A DNA stretch of 64,000 bases. It comes from Flavobacterium sp. NRK1 (lineage in GTDB: Bacteria > Bacteroidota > Bacteroidia > Flavobacteriales > Flavobacteriaceae). The stretch covers positions 1,643,930-1,707,929 of the forward strand of contig NZ_JAMXLA010000001.1 in assembly GCF_024054175.1 (NCBI RefSeq), read 5' to 3'. Made by a program: the position numbers and the translations under genes. The notes beneath the pieces were generated by a model that was not told where the DNA came from, ran no database searches, and saw nothing but the letters and a program-made list of their open reading frames with translations. Positions 26,412 through 36,300 of the stretch are shown in pieces. The first letter of the stretch is position 1. Each line of letters begins with the position of its first letter.

Positions 26412-26447
26412 AAAAGGAAAGGCATCCCGCAACGGATGCCTTTTTTT
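26411..26447. terminator. Bidirectional terminator
   Basis: AAAGGCATCC-CGCAAC-GGATGCCTTT with A and T runs on either side, between convergent genes. Confidence 0.92.
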
Positions 26448-26472
26448 ATAACCAAACCTAACCTTATAACTA

Positions 26473-27066
26473 TTACTTTGCAGCAATAGTTTCAACAAAC
26501 ATTCTGTTATTATATTTCATTACAAAAGTGAATTGATCTGCCTGAATTCTGTTTGTATCAAAACGCTTAGCAATGTCGTCTTCACCTGTAAATGTTTCGC
26601 TGTATAATTCAACGTTATTTTCGTCGTATAATTTTATTTCAACCGGAGTTTTGTCTACATCTTTAATGTTAACAGTAACTAAGCCATCTTTAGTTGTTAG
26701 TACAGGTTTTAAAACCTGAGCAATAGCTTTCTCTGAAACTGAAGCTGATTTTTCGTCAATTTTTATTTCATAACGCGCTACTTTAGCTCCATTTTCTGCT
26801 TCAAGGTAATAATTGCCTGCTGGAAAAGCATTCAGGTCATACGTCCTGCTTATTTTACCATCTTTAGCTTTAATGTTTTCTTCAAAAAGAACTTCTCCGT
26901 CTTTTCCATATATAGATACATGTGCTCTTGTATTGTTAATTGAAAAATTGATTAATTTTCCAAGACCGCTTCTTACGCTTACAGAAAAGTCTGTATCATT
27001 TGCTCTTACTCCAAATGCAGTTAAAAACACTGCAAAGGCTAAACCTAATTTTACTACATTTTTCAT
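26473..27066 (-). CDS. Exported beta-sandwich protein of unknown function
   Basis: 197 residues. A signal peptide (MKNVVKLGLAFAVFLTAFGV, cleavage near RAN) is followed by two similar halves with strand patterns such as HVSIYGKDGEVLFEENIK and PVEIKLYDENNVELYSETF. These resemble tandem Ig-like modules of the kind found in Bacteroidota exported proteins. There is no sorting domain or lipobox, so it is probably periplasmic. A two-domain duplication is likely. It is divergent from the AraC-type regulator. Confidence 0.75.
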   Translation of the reverse strand: MKNVVKLGLAFAVFLTAFGVRANDTDFSVSVRSGLGKLINFSINNTRAHVSIYGKDGEVLFEENIKAKDGKISRTYDLNAFPAGNYYLEAENGAKVARYEIKIDEKSASVSEKAIAQVLKPVLTTKDGLVTVNIKDVDKTPVEIKLYDENNVELYSETFTGEDDIAKRFDTNRIQADQFTFVMKYNNRMFVETIAAK

Positions 27067-27252
27067 ACTATTAATTTTTACTTTGGTTTAACAAAAATTC
27101 TATGATGCTAAATTAATCCTGTTGTATAATAGTATGCGCACCTATATTTTCTAATTTATATGCTATATTAACCTTTCGAAAACGTTATAGGTTATTTTAA
27201 TGTAAATATTGGCGAAATATCTGTAAATTTGTACTGCTAAAGCTGATGAAAC

Positions 27253-28125
27253 ATGAAAAATTTAATGGCAACTTATGAGGCAATTGAGCCTGCTTTTGGT
27301 AGTTCGTTTTATTATTCTAAATATGTACAAAATGCTAATATAAAAGCTCATGTTTGGCATTATCATCCTGAAATTGAGCTTGTGTTTGTAAACGGAGGAA
27401 CGGGTAAGCGGCAAATAGGCAGTCATATCTCTTATTATACCGATGGTGATCTTATACTAATAGGTAGTAATTTACCCCATTGTGGTTTTACTGATGACCA
27501 TACCGGAAATAAGAATGAAACCGTAATACAAATGAAGCCCGGCTTTTTAGGTGAAACTTTTATGTCTTTACCTGAAATTAAAAATATACTTCAGCTTTTT
27601 GAAAGGGCTAAAGCAGGTATAGCCTTTGGGGAAGAAACTAAAAAAGTAATTGGGGAAAAGATTGAAAGTATGGAAGGTCAGCCGCCATTGCAGCGATTAC
27701 TTGCTATTATAAATATTTTAAATGAATTGGAACATTCTAAAGATTATAAAATATTAAACGCAGAAGGGTTTGCTCTGGAAACCCAATTACAGGATAATGA
27801 CAGAATTAATATGGTATTTAACTATGTAAAAGATAATTTTAGAGAGCCAATAGAACTTGAAGATATGGCTAATATGGCAAGTATGACAGTACCATCGTTT
27901 TGCCGTTATTTTAAAAAGGTAACCAATAAAACATTTACACGCTTTGTAAATGAGTATCGGATTGTTCATGCATGTAAGCTGCTTACCGAAAAACAAATAA
28001 GTATTGCAGATGTATGTTATGAAAGTGGATTTAATAATTTTAGCCACTTTAATAAGTCTTTTAAAGAGTTTACAGGTAAAAGCGCATCACATTACCGCAA
28101 TGAGCTAAAAGCAGTAGTGCAGTAA
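27253..28125 (+). CDS. AraC-family transcriptional regulator with cupin sensor domain
   Basis: 290 residues. The N-terminal ~150 residues fit a cupin (HVWHYHPEIELVFVNGGTGK). The last ~100 are two AraC helix-turn-helix motifs (LEDMANMASMTVPSFCRYFK and SIADVCYESGFNNFSHFNKS). A TAAATTTG element (27224-27231) lies 21 bp before the ATG, a candidate promoter -7 box. It is adjacent to, and converges with, the long glycan-degradation gene run, so it may sense a sugar released by it; this link is positional only. Confidence 0.9.
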   Translation: MKNLMATYEAIEPAFGSSFYYSKYVQNANIKAHVWHYHPEIELVFVNGGTGKRQIGSHISYYTDGDLILIGSNLPHCGFTDDHTGNKNETVIQMKPGFLGETFMSLPEIKNILQLFERAKAGIAFGEETKKVIGEKIESMEGQPPLQRLLAIINILNELEHSKDYKILNAEGFALETQLQDNDRINMVFNYVKDNFREPIELEDMANMASMTVPSFCRYFKKVTNKTFTRFVNEYRIVHACKLLTEKQISIADVCYESGFNNFSHFNKSFKEFTGKSASHYRNELKAVVQ

Positions 28126-28176
28126 TTATATTACTTCATACCTAATTAAAGATGGAGTTTGGATGGTATAAAACAG

Positions 28177-28219
28177 AAACTCCACCACTTCTGAATAATT
28201 ATAGAAAGTGATGGAGCTT
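28177..28219. terminator. Bidirectional terminator between araC-like gene and GH29
   Basis: CTCCACCACTTCT...AGAAAGTGATGGAG is an imperfect 13-bp stem, with TTTTATT on the plus strand. It ends the whole minus-strand run of glycan genes. Confidence 0.65.
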
Positions 28220-28235
28220 TTATTGTAATGTAAAT

Positions 28236-29705
28236 TTACTTTAGTTCTATTTTAATAACAAAAGCTTTATCATCAACTTTTGTTGATGGTGTTTTTACAT
28301 GAAGGCCTATTGCATTCTGAGTAAAAGCTATTTTTTCATTACTGCCTAAAACAGACACTTTTGCAGCCTTATGTGTTTTTGATAGGTTTAGGGCAGTAAG
28401 TGTTATGGGTACATTTTCTCCGGGCCAGCCTAATACTATGGCATATACAATATTACCTTTACGGGTATATCTTATATCCTGTGGTGTATAAGTTAGCTTA
28501 TCCAGAAACATACCTGATTTTTCCTGTTTTGTAGGGCCTTCGCCAAATACTTCCCAGGTACGTGAGCCGTAAATGGCTTCACCATTTACTTCCAGCCACT
28601 TGCCAATAGTAAGTAAAACTTCTTGTTGGTTTTGTGGTATAATACCATTTGCCATTGGCGACACATTAAGCATTAACGCTCCGTTTTTGCTTACAATATC
28701 AGCTAGCAAATCTATAATCTCATCTGCCGATTTTAACCCGAGATTATTGGTGTAACTCCAACTGCCCACTGAAACGGTTTCATCGGTAAGCCAAAAATCT
28801 TTAGTAATGGCATTTTGGCGGCCTTTTTCAAAATCTTCTACGCTTACAGATTTTGGTAATTCGCCTTCTTTATGGGTTATAACAACCTGCTTATTATCTT
28901 TTACGGAATTGTTGAAATAATAGGCTACAAAATCTTTTTTATACTCATCAGGAATTTTACTCATTTTACTATCAAAATAAATAAGATCAGGAGAGTAATT
29001 GTCTATTAATTCTTTAAGTTCTCCAAGCCAGTTCTGATAAAATTTTTCAGCAGATATATTACCATACATCTGTGCTAATAAAGGATCTTCCGATGATGTT
29101 GGCATTTTAGGATTGTATGGGAAATAGGAAATATCATCCAGCCATTTGTCGGGGTTGTTCTTATTTATCTGCAGGTTACGGTCTTTATGAAAAGATGTTA
29201 CCAGTTTCATTCCTCTGCCATGAATGGCTTTTTCAAGTTCACCAACCAAATCGCGGTGTGGCCCCATAGCCATACTGTTCCACGGATTTATTTTACTGTT
29301 CCAGTTGCTCCAGCCATCATGATGTTCGGCAACTACTCCGGCAAATTTTGCACCTGCTTTTTTAAATAGCTCGGCCCAATCGTCGGCATTAAAATATTCA
29401 GCATGAAACATAGGTACAAAATCATGATAGCCAAATTTAGAAGGTTCACCGTAAAGAGAAACATGGTGTTTATATTCATCAGTACCTTCTATATGCATAT
29501 TACGCGGATACCAGTCATTTGCATAAGCAGGAACAGATAGTACACCCCAATGCGCATAAATACCAAACTTAGCATCTTTAAACCATTCTGCAGTTTCATC
29601 ATATTTGCCAAGCGATTCCCAGTTTGGCTCATAAGACGCATCTTTAGTTTGGGTATGTGCTGTAAAACAGCTTGCTGCTAATACTGCTACTATTATCTTT
29701 TTCAT
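28236..29705 (-). CDS. GH29 alpha-L-fucosidase
   Basis: 489 residues with a signal peptide (cleavage near HTQ, residue 19). GH29 features include WFKDAKFGIYAHWGVLSVPA, HHDGWSNWNS and the nucleophile strand PDLIYFDSKM with Asp245. It removes alpha-linked fucose, as found on the galactose of fucosylated xyloglucan. Last gene of the minus-strand run, separated from the GH3 gene by a strong terminator-like hairpin. The substrate is inferred from the neighbours. Confidence 0.92.
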   Translation of the reverse strand: MKKIIVAVLAASCFTAHTQTKDASYEPNWESLGKYDETAEWFKDAKFGIYAHWGVLSVPAYANDWYPRNMHIEGTDEYKHHVSLYGEPSKFGYHDFVPMFHAEYFNADDWAELFKKAGAKFAGVVAEHHDGWSNWNSKINPWNSMAMGPHRDLVGELEKAIHGRGMKLVTSFHKDRNLQINKNNPDKWLDDISYFPYNPKMPTSSEDPLLAQMYGNISAEKFYQNWLGELKELIDNYSPDLIYFDSKMSKIPDEYKKDFVAYYFNNSVKDNKQVVITHKEGELPKSVSVEDFEKGRQNAITKDFWLTDETVSVGSWSYTNNLGLKSADEIIDLLADIVSKNGALMLNVSPMANGIIPQNQQEVLLTIGKWLEVNGEAIYGSRTWEVFGEGPTKQEKSGMFLDKLTYTPQDIRYTRKGNIVYAIVLGWPGENVPITLTALNLSKTHKAAKVSVLGSNEKIAFTQNAIGLHVKTPSTKVDDKAFVIKIELK

Positions 29706-29717
29706 TTATGCTTTAAT

Positions 29718-29782
29718 AAAAAGCCACGAATTACATTTTCGTACAAATTCTCAGATTTGTGAAATTGATGTAATTCGTGGCA
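29718..29782 (-). terminator. Long intra-operon hairpin, terminator-like
   Basis: GCCACGAATTACAT (29722-29735) pairs perfectly with ATGTAATTCGTGGC (29768-29781), with a smaller stem (ACAAATT...GATTTGT) in the loop. On the minus strand a T run follows. It lies between the GH3 and GH29 genes. Confidence 0.85.
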
Positions 29783-29788
29783 GAATAA

Positions 29789-32026
29789 TTATTTTATTGT
29801 AACAGTAACTTCTTGTTTGCTATCTCTGGAAGAGTTACCTAATTTAAATGTATAAGTACCCGGCTCAACTGTCCATTTTTTAGAAGCTGCATCATAATAA
29901 GCAAGTTCTTTAACCGGAAGGGTAAGGGTTGCTTTTTGAGTACTGCCAGCTTTTACCATAACTTTAGTAAAGCCTTTAAGTTCTTTTGCAGCACGTTCTA
30001 CTTTAGAATTTCCTATAGAAGAATATAACTGTACTACTTCTTTACCATCTGCTTTACCTGTGTTCTTAACATCAAGGGTAACAGTAATGGTTTCATTTTC
30101 GGTATATTCTTTCTTATCTGTTTTTGCATTAGCAAATTCAAATGTTGTATATGATAAACCGTAACCGAATGGATATAACGGTACTATGTTTTTAGTGTCA
30201 AACCAACGGTAGCCTACAAGTATACCTTCTTTATACTCTTCGGTTGCCCCGCCAGGGAAACTATTTGTTGCATGTGCAGGAGAATCTTGTATTTTCTTAG
30301 GCATTGTCCAAGGCAGTTTACCTGATGGGTTTACGTTGCCCAATAACACATCTACTATAGCATTACCTGCTTCAGAACCATTATACCATCCCCACACTAT
30401 TGCAGAGTTTTGTGCTGCTACATTATTAATATCATAAGGTGCCCCTGCAATAAAAACTACTATAGTTTTTGGATTGGCAGCTTTAACAGCAGCAATAAGT
30501 TTTTCCTGTCCGAAAGGTAATATAAGGTCTGCACGGTCGCTGGCTTCTGTTTCATAATCACGGTTTGCGCCTACAAACAATATTGCTACATCAGACTTTT
30601 TAGCGGCGGCTACAGCATCTGCAACCATTTTAGAGTCAAGCTCGTTTACAGTTTCTTTGGCTTCCTGAGTTACGTCGCCAAATTTCATTTCTTTTTTTGG
30701 TTTGAACAACGTTTTGTACCCCTCGGCATAATTAATAGCAACTGATTTAGGCAGTTTCGCTTTTAAAGCATCGAGCGGAGTAACCTCATGTTTGGTTTTT
30801 ACACCTGCACCAAAACCACCCTGAGCGTGTTTTTGTGTTGCGTTAGCACCAATAATTGCAACGCTTTTTAAGGCAGAAGCATTTAATGGTAAAAGGTTTT
30901 CTGAGTTTTTAAGAAGTACAACCGACTCAGAAGCGATGTTGTATGCATCTTTATAATGTGCCTCTGTAGCAATGCTTCCTTTTGCACGGCTGTCTTTTTT
31001 ACCCATTGCTTTAACATTGTAAAGCAGTTTTAGTATTCTTTTTGCATGCTTGTCAACTTCTGTTTCAGTAACAGAACCTTCTTTTACTGCTTTGATAAGT
31101 GGATTAGCAAAAAAATGATCATCAAAAGAAGCGGCAGGTGTACCCATTTCCAGGTCTGTTCCTGCTTCAAGGGCTTTTTTAGTGCTGTGTACAGCAGCCC
31201 AGTCAGAGATTACAACACCTTTAAAACCCCACTCATCTCTTAAGATACTTTGAAGCATATATGGATTTTCGCAAAGATAATCACCGCGGAATTTATTGTA
31301 AGCACCCATTACACTATATGCTTGTCCTTTTACAATAGCATCGTGAAAAGCCGGAAGGTAAATTTCGCGTAATGTACGCTCATCCATCTGTACATCTACA
31401 GTACCACGGTTAGTTTCCTGGTTATTTGCAGCATAGTGCTTTACACACACCGCCACATCATTTTGCTGAACACCTGTTACATAAGGAACAACAAGTGTTT
31501 TATTTAAGAAAGGATCTTCAGTCATGTACTCGTACGTACGACCTCCAAGCGGCGTACGGATAATATTGAATGCAGGAGCAAGTAAAACGTCTTTGTCACG
31601 TGCACGTGCTTCTTCACCTATGCTTTTACCAAAAGTATATGCCATTTCAGGATTCCATGTAGCAGAAAGTCCGCCACCGGCAGGGTAGTAGGTAGCAAAA
31701 TCGTCGGTATTGCCCGCAGGTGCCCAGCTGTTACGCGATATTTCTTCACGAACCCCAAGCGGCCCATCTGCCATGTGAACTTCAGGAACACCAAGACGTT
31801 CTACACCTTTATTGGTAAACATACTGTAGCCATGCAACAGGCCTATTTTTTCTTCAAGGGTCATTTGCCCAACTATAGAATCTATCTGAGCGTCATATTC
31901 GTCGCTTATAGGGGTAGCCTCATAAGTAGCAGCTACTTCGCCTGCATCTGCAGTTTCTGTTTCTTTTTTACATGATACCATTACCAGCACAAGTGCGGCT
32001 GAAAGGCATAACATTTTATTTTTCAT
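29789..32026 (-). CDS. GH3 beta-glucosidase-type lipoprotein
   Basis: 745 residues. A lipoprotein signal (LVMVS-C, Cys19) is followed by the GH3 N-terminal barrel with KHYAANNQE and the nucleophile motif GVVISDWAAVHS (Asp275). The alpha/beta sandwich domain comes next, with GGFGAGVKTKHEVTPLDAL. A C-terminal fibronectin III-like domain (VTLDVKNTGKADGKEVVQLY) completes the three-domain GH3 layout. It likely removes non-reducing beta-linked glucose from xyloglucan oligosaccharides. The second of two consecutive, clearly different GH3 genes. Confidence 0.92.
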   Translation of the reverse strand: MKNKMLCLSAALVLVMVSCKKETETADAGEVAATYEATPISDEYDAQIDSIVGQMTLEEKIGLLHGYSMFTNKGVERLGVPEVHMADGPLGVREEISRNSWAPAGNTDDFATYYPAGGGLSATWNPEMAYTFGKSIGEEARARDKDVLLAPAFNIIRTPLGGRTYEYMTEDPFLNKTLVVPYVTGVQQNDVAVCVKHYAANNQETNRGTVDVQMDERTLREIYLPAFHDAIVKGQAYSVMGAYNKFRGDYLCENPYMLQSILRDEWGFKGVVISDWAAVHSTKKALEAGTDLEMGTPAASFDDHFFANPLIKAVKEGSVTETEVDKHAKRILKLLYNVKAMGKKDSRAKGSIATEAHYKDAYNIASESVVLLKNSENLLPLNASALKSVAIIGANATQKHAQGGFGAGVKTKHEVTPLDALKAKLPKSVAINYAEGYKTLFKPKKEMKFGDVTQEAKETVNELDSKMVADAVAAAKKSDVAILFVGANRDYETEASDRADLILPFGQEKLIAAVKAANPKTIVVFIAGAPYDINNVAAQNSAIVWGWYNGSEAGNAIVDVLLGNVNPSGKLPWTMPKKIQDSPAHATNSFPGGATEEYKEGILVGYRWFDTKNIVPLYPFGYGLSYTTFEFANAKTDKKEYTENETITVTLDVKNTGKADGKEVVQLYSSIGNSKVERAAKELKGFTKVMVKAGSTQKATLTLPVKELAYYDAASKKWTVEPGTYTFKLGNSSRDSKQEVTVTIK

Positions 32027-32040
32027 AATAATATAGATGT

Positions 32041-34206
32041 TTATTGGGTTCTGATTGTTCTTGTAACAGTAATAGCGTCTGATGCGCCACCTGCCTGTAA
32101 TTCTATACTCTCTTTTTCAAGTTCAAAACGCTGATTTTTCGTGTTCCAGTATTCAAGGTCTTTTGCACGTAAAGTAAGTGGAATTGTCTTTGTTTCGCCT
32201 GCTTTAAGCATTACACGTTTAAAGGCTTTAAGTTCTTTAACGGGTCTTTCAACTTTAGAGTCTGTATGTTTTATATATAGCTGTACTACCTCTTCGCCAT
32301 CGCGGTTTCCGGTATTGGTAACGGTTACATTTACAGTAATTGCTTCTCCTTTTTTAATAGATTCTTTTTCTACGTCAATTCCTTTATAAGTAAAGGTAGT
32401 ATAGCTTAATCCGTAACCAAAGGCATAAAGCGGTTTACCTTTAAAGTACATATATGTACGCCCGTTACGAATGTTATAATCTAATAATGGTGGCAAATCG
32501 GCAATATCGCTAACCCATGTCTGGGTTAATCTCCCTGCCGGATTATAATCTCCAAAAAGCACATCGGCAAGTGCATTACCTGTTTCCTGACTATTATGTG
32601 TCATGTGTACAATTGCAGGAACGTGTTCCTGCGTCCAGTTAATAGCATAAGGAAAACTACTCATTAATACAACAATTGTATTGGGATTAGCCTGATGTAC
32701 AACTTTAATTAAATCTTCATATTCCAGTGTAAGCGATTGCCTGTCTACAGCTTCCTTTCCATTGCTTGGTAACGGGCAATCTGCCCAGCCTGCATCACAC
32801 CACGGGTGGTTGCCTGCAATTACTATTGCAATATCAGCTTCTTTAGCAATCTTTACAGCTTTACCATCGGAGTTATTAACAGCGTATGTTATTTTAATAT
32901 TTTCACCTGCTTTAGCCTTAATGCCCGCCATAGGCGTAATAGTATAAGGCGGAGTTCCGCTATACCAGTCCAGTAAAACTTCATCAGCTCTGGGACCAAT
33001 AACTGCAATGCGCTTCACCTTTGCTTTGTTGATAGGCAATAATTGTTTCGCCGGATCATTTTTAAGTAACACAATAGATTTTTGTGTTGCTTCAAGAGCA
33101 AGTTTTTTATGTGCTTCAGTGGTCCAGGGGTCTATGGCATTTTTATCGGTACCAATAGCTGCATAAGGATTGTTGTTTGTAGCATCCAGCATTCCCAGTT
33201 TAATCATTACACGATAATTGCCGCGCAACACTTCGTCTATGTCTTTTTCTTTAAGATATCCATTTGCTACAGCACCGTAAACACCGTCAATAAAATCATC
33301 AAGAAACTGGTTTATACCTGCTTTTATTGTTGCCGCTGCTCCAAGATATTTGTCTTTATAATATTTATGGTCAGACAGTAATAGTCCAAAAGCACCACCA
33401 TCGGTACAAATAATACCATTCTGTCCCCATTCTTTTACCGTAATATCTTTCAGCATAGGATGTACCATTGCCGGAATACCATTTACTTTATTGTAGGCAG
33501 CCATATAAGCACGGGAACCTCCTTCGGTTACACCCATCATAAAAGGAAGGGAATAGTATTCACGCCAAAGCCTTTCGTCAAAATCAGATGATGTATAGGT
33601 ACGTCCATCTTCGTTGCTATTGGCTAAAAAGTGTTTCATTAACGATGCTGTTTGCCAGTATTTAGGGTTGTTGCCCTGAAGCCCTTTTACAAAAGCTACC
33701 GTCATAGTACCATTAAAAAAAGCATCTTCACCATAGCTTTCTTCAGTGCGCCCCCACCGGGGGTCACGGGCTAAATCAGCATTGGGAGCACGTACTACTA
33801 ACCCTCCGCGATTGTATTTCTGAAAAGCATAGCGTGTTTCTATACCTTCAACATTGGCAACTTTCTGCAATAATTCGGTATCCCATGTTTCACCCAGGCC
33901 ATAGGCCTGAGGAAACGTTGTGGTAGTTATAGGCTCTTTACCTTTACCTTCCCAATGACCGGGTCCGCCAAGTGCAAGTCCATGCAGTCCTTCAACATGT
34001 CCTGCACCTTTTACCACAAGACGGGGTACCGAAGGATCTGTACTTAATGCCTGTATTTTTTCATCCAGAGTCATTAGCGACAATAAATTGTCTATACGTT
34101 TTTCGGTATCCAGATCAGGATTCTGAAAAGGATATTTATATGCTTTTTGCTGTGCTGAAAGTGTTGCTGTTACTAAAAAAAATATGTAAACTGCATACTG
34201 TTTCAT
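32041..34206 (-). CDS. GH3 beta-glucosidase/beta-xylosidase-type enzyme
   Basis: 721 residues with a signal peptide (cleavage near LSAQQ). Barrel-domain motifs are RAPNADLARDPRWGRTEESY and KHFLANSNED; the nucleophile lies in GIICTDGGAF (Asp269). It has the second GH3 domain and a C-terminal FnIII-like domain (VTVTNTGNRDGEEVVQLYIK). The long insert around WADCPLPSNGKEAVDRQSL and the overall type resemble beta-xylosidase/glucosidase GH3 members. Only 14 bp from the other GH3 gene and 3 bp from GH97, so tightly co-transcribed. The exact linkage specificity cannot be read from sequence. Confidence 0.9.
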   Translation of the reverse strand: MKQYAVYIFFLVTATLSAQQKAYKYPFQNPDLDTEKRIDNLLSLMTLDEKIQALSTDPSVPRLVVKGAGHVEGLHGLALGGPGHWEGKGKEPITTTTFPQAYGLGETWDTELLQKVANVEGIETRYAFQKYNRGGLVVRAPNADLARDPRWGRTEESYGEDAFFNGTMTVAFVKGLQGNNPKYWQTASLMKHFLANSNEDGRTYTSSDFDERLWREYYSLPFMMGVTEGGSRAYMAAYNKVNGIPAMVHPMLKDITVKEWGQNGIICTDGGAFGLLLSDHKYYKDKYLGAAATIKAGINQFLDDFIDGVYGAVANGYLKEKDIDEVLRGNYRVMIKLGMLDATNNNPYAAIGTDKNAIDPWTTEAHKKLALEATQKSIVLLKNDPAKQLLPINKAKVKRIAVIGPRADEVLLDWYSGTPPYTITPMAGIKAKAGENIKITYAVNNSDGKAVKIAKEADIAIVIAGNHPWCDAGWADCPLPSNGKEAVDRQSLTLEYEDLIKVVHQANPNTIVVLMSSFPYAINWTQEHVPAIVHMTHNSQETGNALADVLFGDYNPAGRLTQTWVSDIADLPPLLDYNIRNGRTYMYFKGKPLYAFGYGLSYTTFTYKGIDVEKESIKKGEAITVNVTVTNTGNRDGEEVVQLYIKHTDSKVERPVKELKAFKRVMLKAGETKTIPLTLRAKDLEYWNTKNQRFELEKESIELQAGGASDAITVTRTIRTQ

Positions 34207-34209
34207 AGT

Positions 34210-36207
34210 TTATAATTTTTTGAATCTAACAGCAGTACCCCCTGAAACAGGTAGTTTTATAGCAAGTTTATCTTTGGCAGTAACTGTTTTTTTACTTACC
34301 GCCACTTCACCCGGATTGTGTGTTTCGTCTGTTCCCGGAGCATCGGCATATATCTGTGCCTCATATTTGACTTTAGGATCCAGAAACGATAAGGATACTT
34401 CAAGCTCACGTGCATCTTCATTCGTAAGGCTTCCTAAATACCAGTCTGCACTGTTACGGTCTTTACGTACCGTTGTTATATATTGGCCTATTTCTCCGTT
34501 TAATACTTTAGTATCTTCCCAGTCTGTAGGTACATCTTTAAGAAACTGCATTTCCGGCTGTCCTTCATAGTTTTCAGGAAGATCGGCAAGCATTTGTATT
34601 GGTGAATAAAGTGTAACATATAAAGCAAGCTGTTTAGCAGCGGTGGTATGTACACGTTTACCCGGATATCCTTGTGTTACTTCTACATCTATAACACCCG
34701 GAGTAAAATCCATTGGCCCTGCAAGCATACGCGTAAAAGGCAATATCGTTTCATAACTTGGCGGGTTACCCTCGCTCCATGCATTATATTCCATACCACG
34801 TGCGCCTTCGCGCGCCATCATGTTAGGGTAAGTACGGCGTTCTCCTGTATCTTTTATAGGTTCATGAAAGTTTACTGCAAGGCCATATTCTGCAGCTTTT
34901 TCAAGTACATAACGGTAATATCGTACTCCAAACTGACCATGATGCCATTCTTTCATATTTAATTTAGAACCCACCTGACCAATTTTTATATCACGAATGC
35001 CCAGTTTTTTATACAAAGCAAAACCTGCATCTATCTCTTTAAGATAGTTTATAATATTAGAACCTGTTTCATGGTAGCCTATAAGATGTACATCTTTTTT
35101 GTCTCCATATTTAACAACTTCTTCCAAATCAAAGTTATCTGCACTTTTTGTAAAACTAAACATGTGCATTTTGTTTTCATACCATGCAGGTGTCCATCCT
35201 TTGTTCCATCCTTCAATAAGTAGGTGGTGAAAACCTTCTTTAGCAGTAAAGTCTATATATTCTTTTGCATGCACTGTAGTTGCGCCCTGCTTTTCACCTT
35301 CCCAAAAACTGTATTTACCAATGTGCATTCCCCACCATATACCGAAGTATTTAAAAGGGTGTCCATAAGCTGATTCTTTAAGTTTATTAGGCTCGTTAAG
35401 ATTAAGTATAAGGTAAGATTCTATAAGATCGCCTGGTTTTTCACCAATTTGAAGTGTTCTCCAAGATGATGTAAAACCACCTTTATAACGCGCTTTTATA
35501 CCGTCTGACCATGGTACAAGATCTGATTTAAGTTTAGACCCTGTAGTATGCTCTATTACCATACTTGGCCAGTCTGTCAAATTGGCTTCGTGAAAGCTTA
35601 TTACATTATTTTTGTTTTCAATGGTAAGCGGGGTATGTACTTTATTAAGTGTGCTTACCGGAGATTTTGTAAACAGGTACTCATAGCGGTTTTCCTGGTA
35701 AGCAGGTATCCACCATGCATTTCCGTCTTCTTTAAGGTTAAAGGCAGTAACTTCATCTTTTACAAAAATACTGTCTTTAATGCCTTGTTCAGGAAACACA
35801 TAACGAAATGCTATACCGTCATCAAAAGCACGAAATTCTATATTTAATTTATGCTTTGTTTCCTTGTTTTTAAGTTCAACTACCAACTCGTTATAATGGT
35901 TACGAATGTTTTTCTTTTCACCCCATACCTGAGTCCAGGTATCATCATGGGATAATTTTTTTACATTGGCAATTTCAAGGTTTTTGCTTAGGTCTTCATT
36001 AGTAAGTATAAAACCCATTGCCGATGCTGTTATAACATCATTTTTACCATGCTTAACGGCATAGGTAGGTACATTGTTTACCAATGCAAAATTAATAGTG
36101 TTTTTTCCTCCGGGAGAGGCAAGCTCGTAAGCATTCTTTTTGCTCTGTGCATTTGTGGCAATTGCCGAAAGTAATAATGCAGGCAGTATAAATTGTTTAA
36201 TTGTCAT
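34210..36207 (-). CDS. GH97 glycoside hydrolase, probably inverting alpha-glucosidase type
   Basis: 665 residues with a signal peptide (cleavage near TNAQS). The GH97 layout is an N-terminal beta-sandwich, a barrel and a C-terminal beta domain. Candidate acid residues are Glu449 in VNFHEP and Glu509 in IDVEVTQG. The strand IKIGQVG (residues ~407-413) has Gly where retaining GH97 galactosidases carry an Asp nucleophile, which fits the inverting SusB-like group; that comparison is from memory. GH97 is not a classic xyloglucan enzyme, so it may act on another alpha-linked residue. Confidence 0.88.
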   Translation of the reverse strand: MTIKQFILPALLLSAIATNAQSKKNAYELASPGGKNTINFALVNNVPTYAVKHGKNDVITASAMGFILTNEDLSKNLEIANVKKLSHDDTWTQVWGEKKNIRNHYNELVVELKNKETKHKLNIEFRAFDDGIAFRYVFPEQGIKDSIFVKDEVTAFNLKEDGNAWWIPAYQENRYEYLFTKSPVSTLNKVHTPLTIENKNNVISFHEANLTDWPSMVIEHTTGSKLKSDLVPWSDGIKARYKGGFTSSWRTLQIGEKPGDLIESYLILNLNEPNKLKESAYGHPFKYFGIWWGMHIGKYSFWEGEKQGATTVHAKEYIDFTAKEGFHHLLIEGWNKGWTPAWYENKMHMFSFTKSADNFDLEEVVKYGDKKDVHLIGYHETGSNIINYLKEIDAGFALYKKLGIRDIKIGQVGSKLNMKEWHHGQFGVRYYRYVLEKAAEYGLAVNFHEPIKDTGERRTYPNMMAREGARGMEYNAWSEGNPPSYETILPFTRMLAGPMDFTPGVIDVEVTQGYPGKRVHTTAAKQLALYVTLYSPIQMLADLPENYEGQPEMQFLKDVPTDWEDTKVLNGEIGQYITTVRKDRNSADWYLGSLTNEDARELEVSLSFLDPKVKYEAQIYADAPGTDETHNPGEVAVSKKTVTAKDKLAIKLPVSGGTAVRFKKL

Positions 36208-36233
36208 AATACTATATAATTGTAATTAGCTTT

Positions 36234-36271
36234 AAAAACCCGGGAACCGGAAGTCAAAACAGTTCCCGGGA
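36234..36271 (-). terminator. Intra-operon terminator-like hairpin
   Basis: CCCGGGAAC...GTTCCCGGG, a GC-rich 9-bp stem, is followed by TTTTTAAA on the minus strand. It lies in the 93-bp gap between GH31 and GH97. Confidence 0.85.
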
Positions 36272-36300
36272 TATTAAAGAACTAACCCAAATAACAAAAT

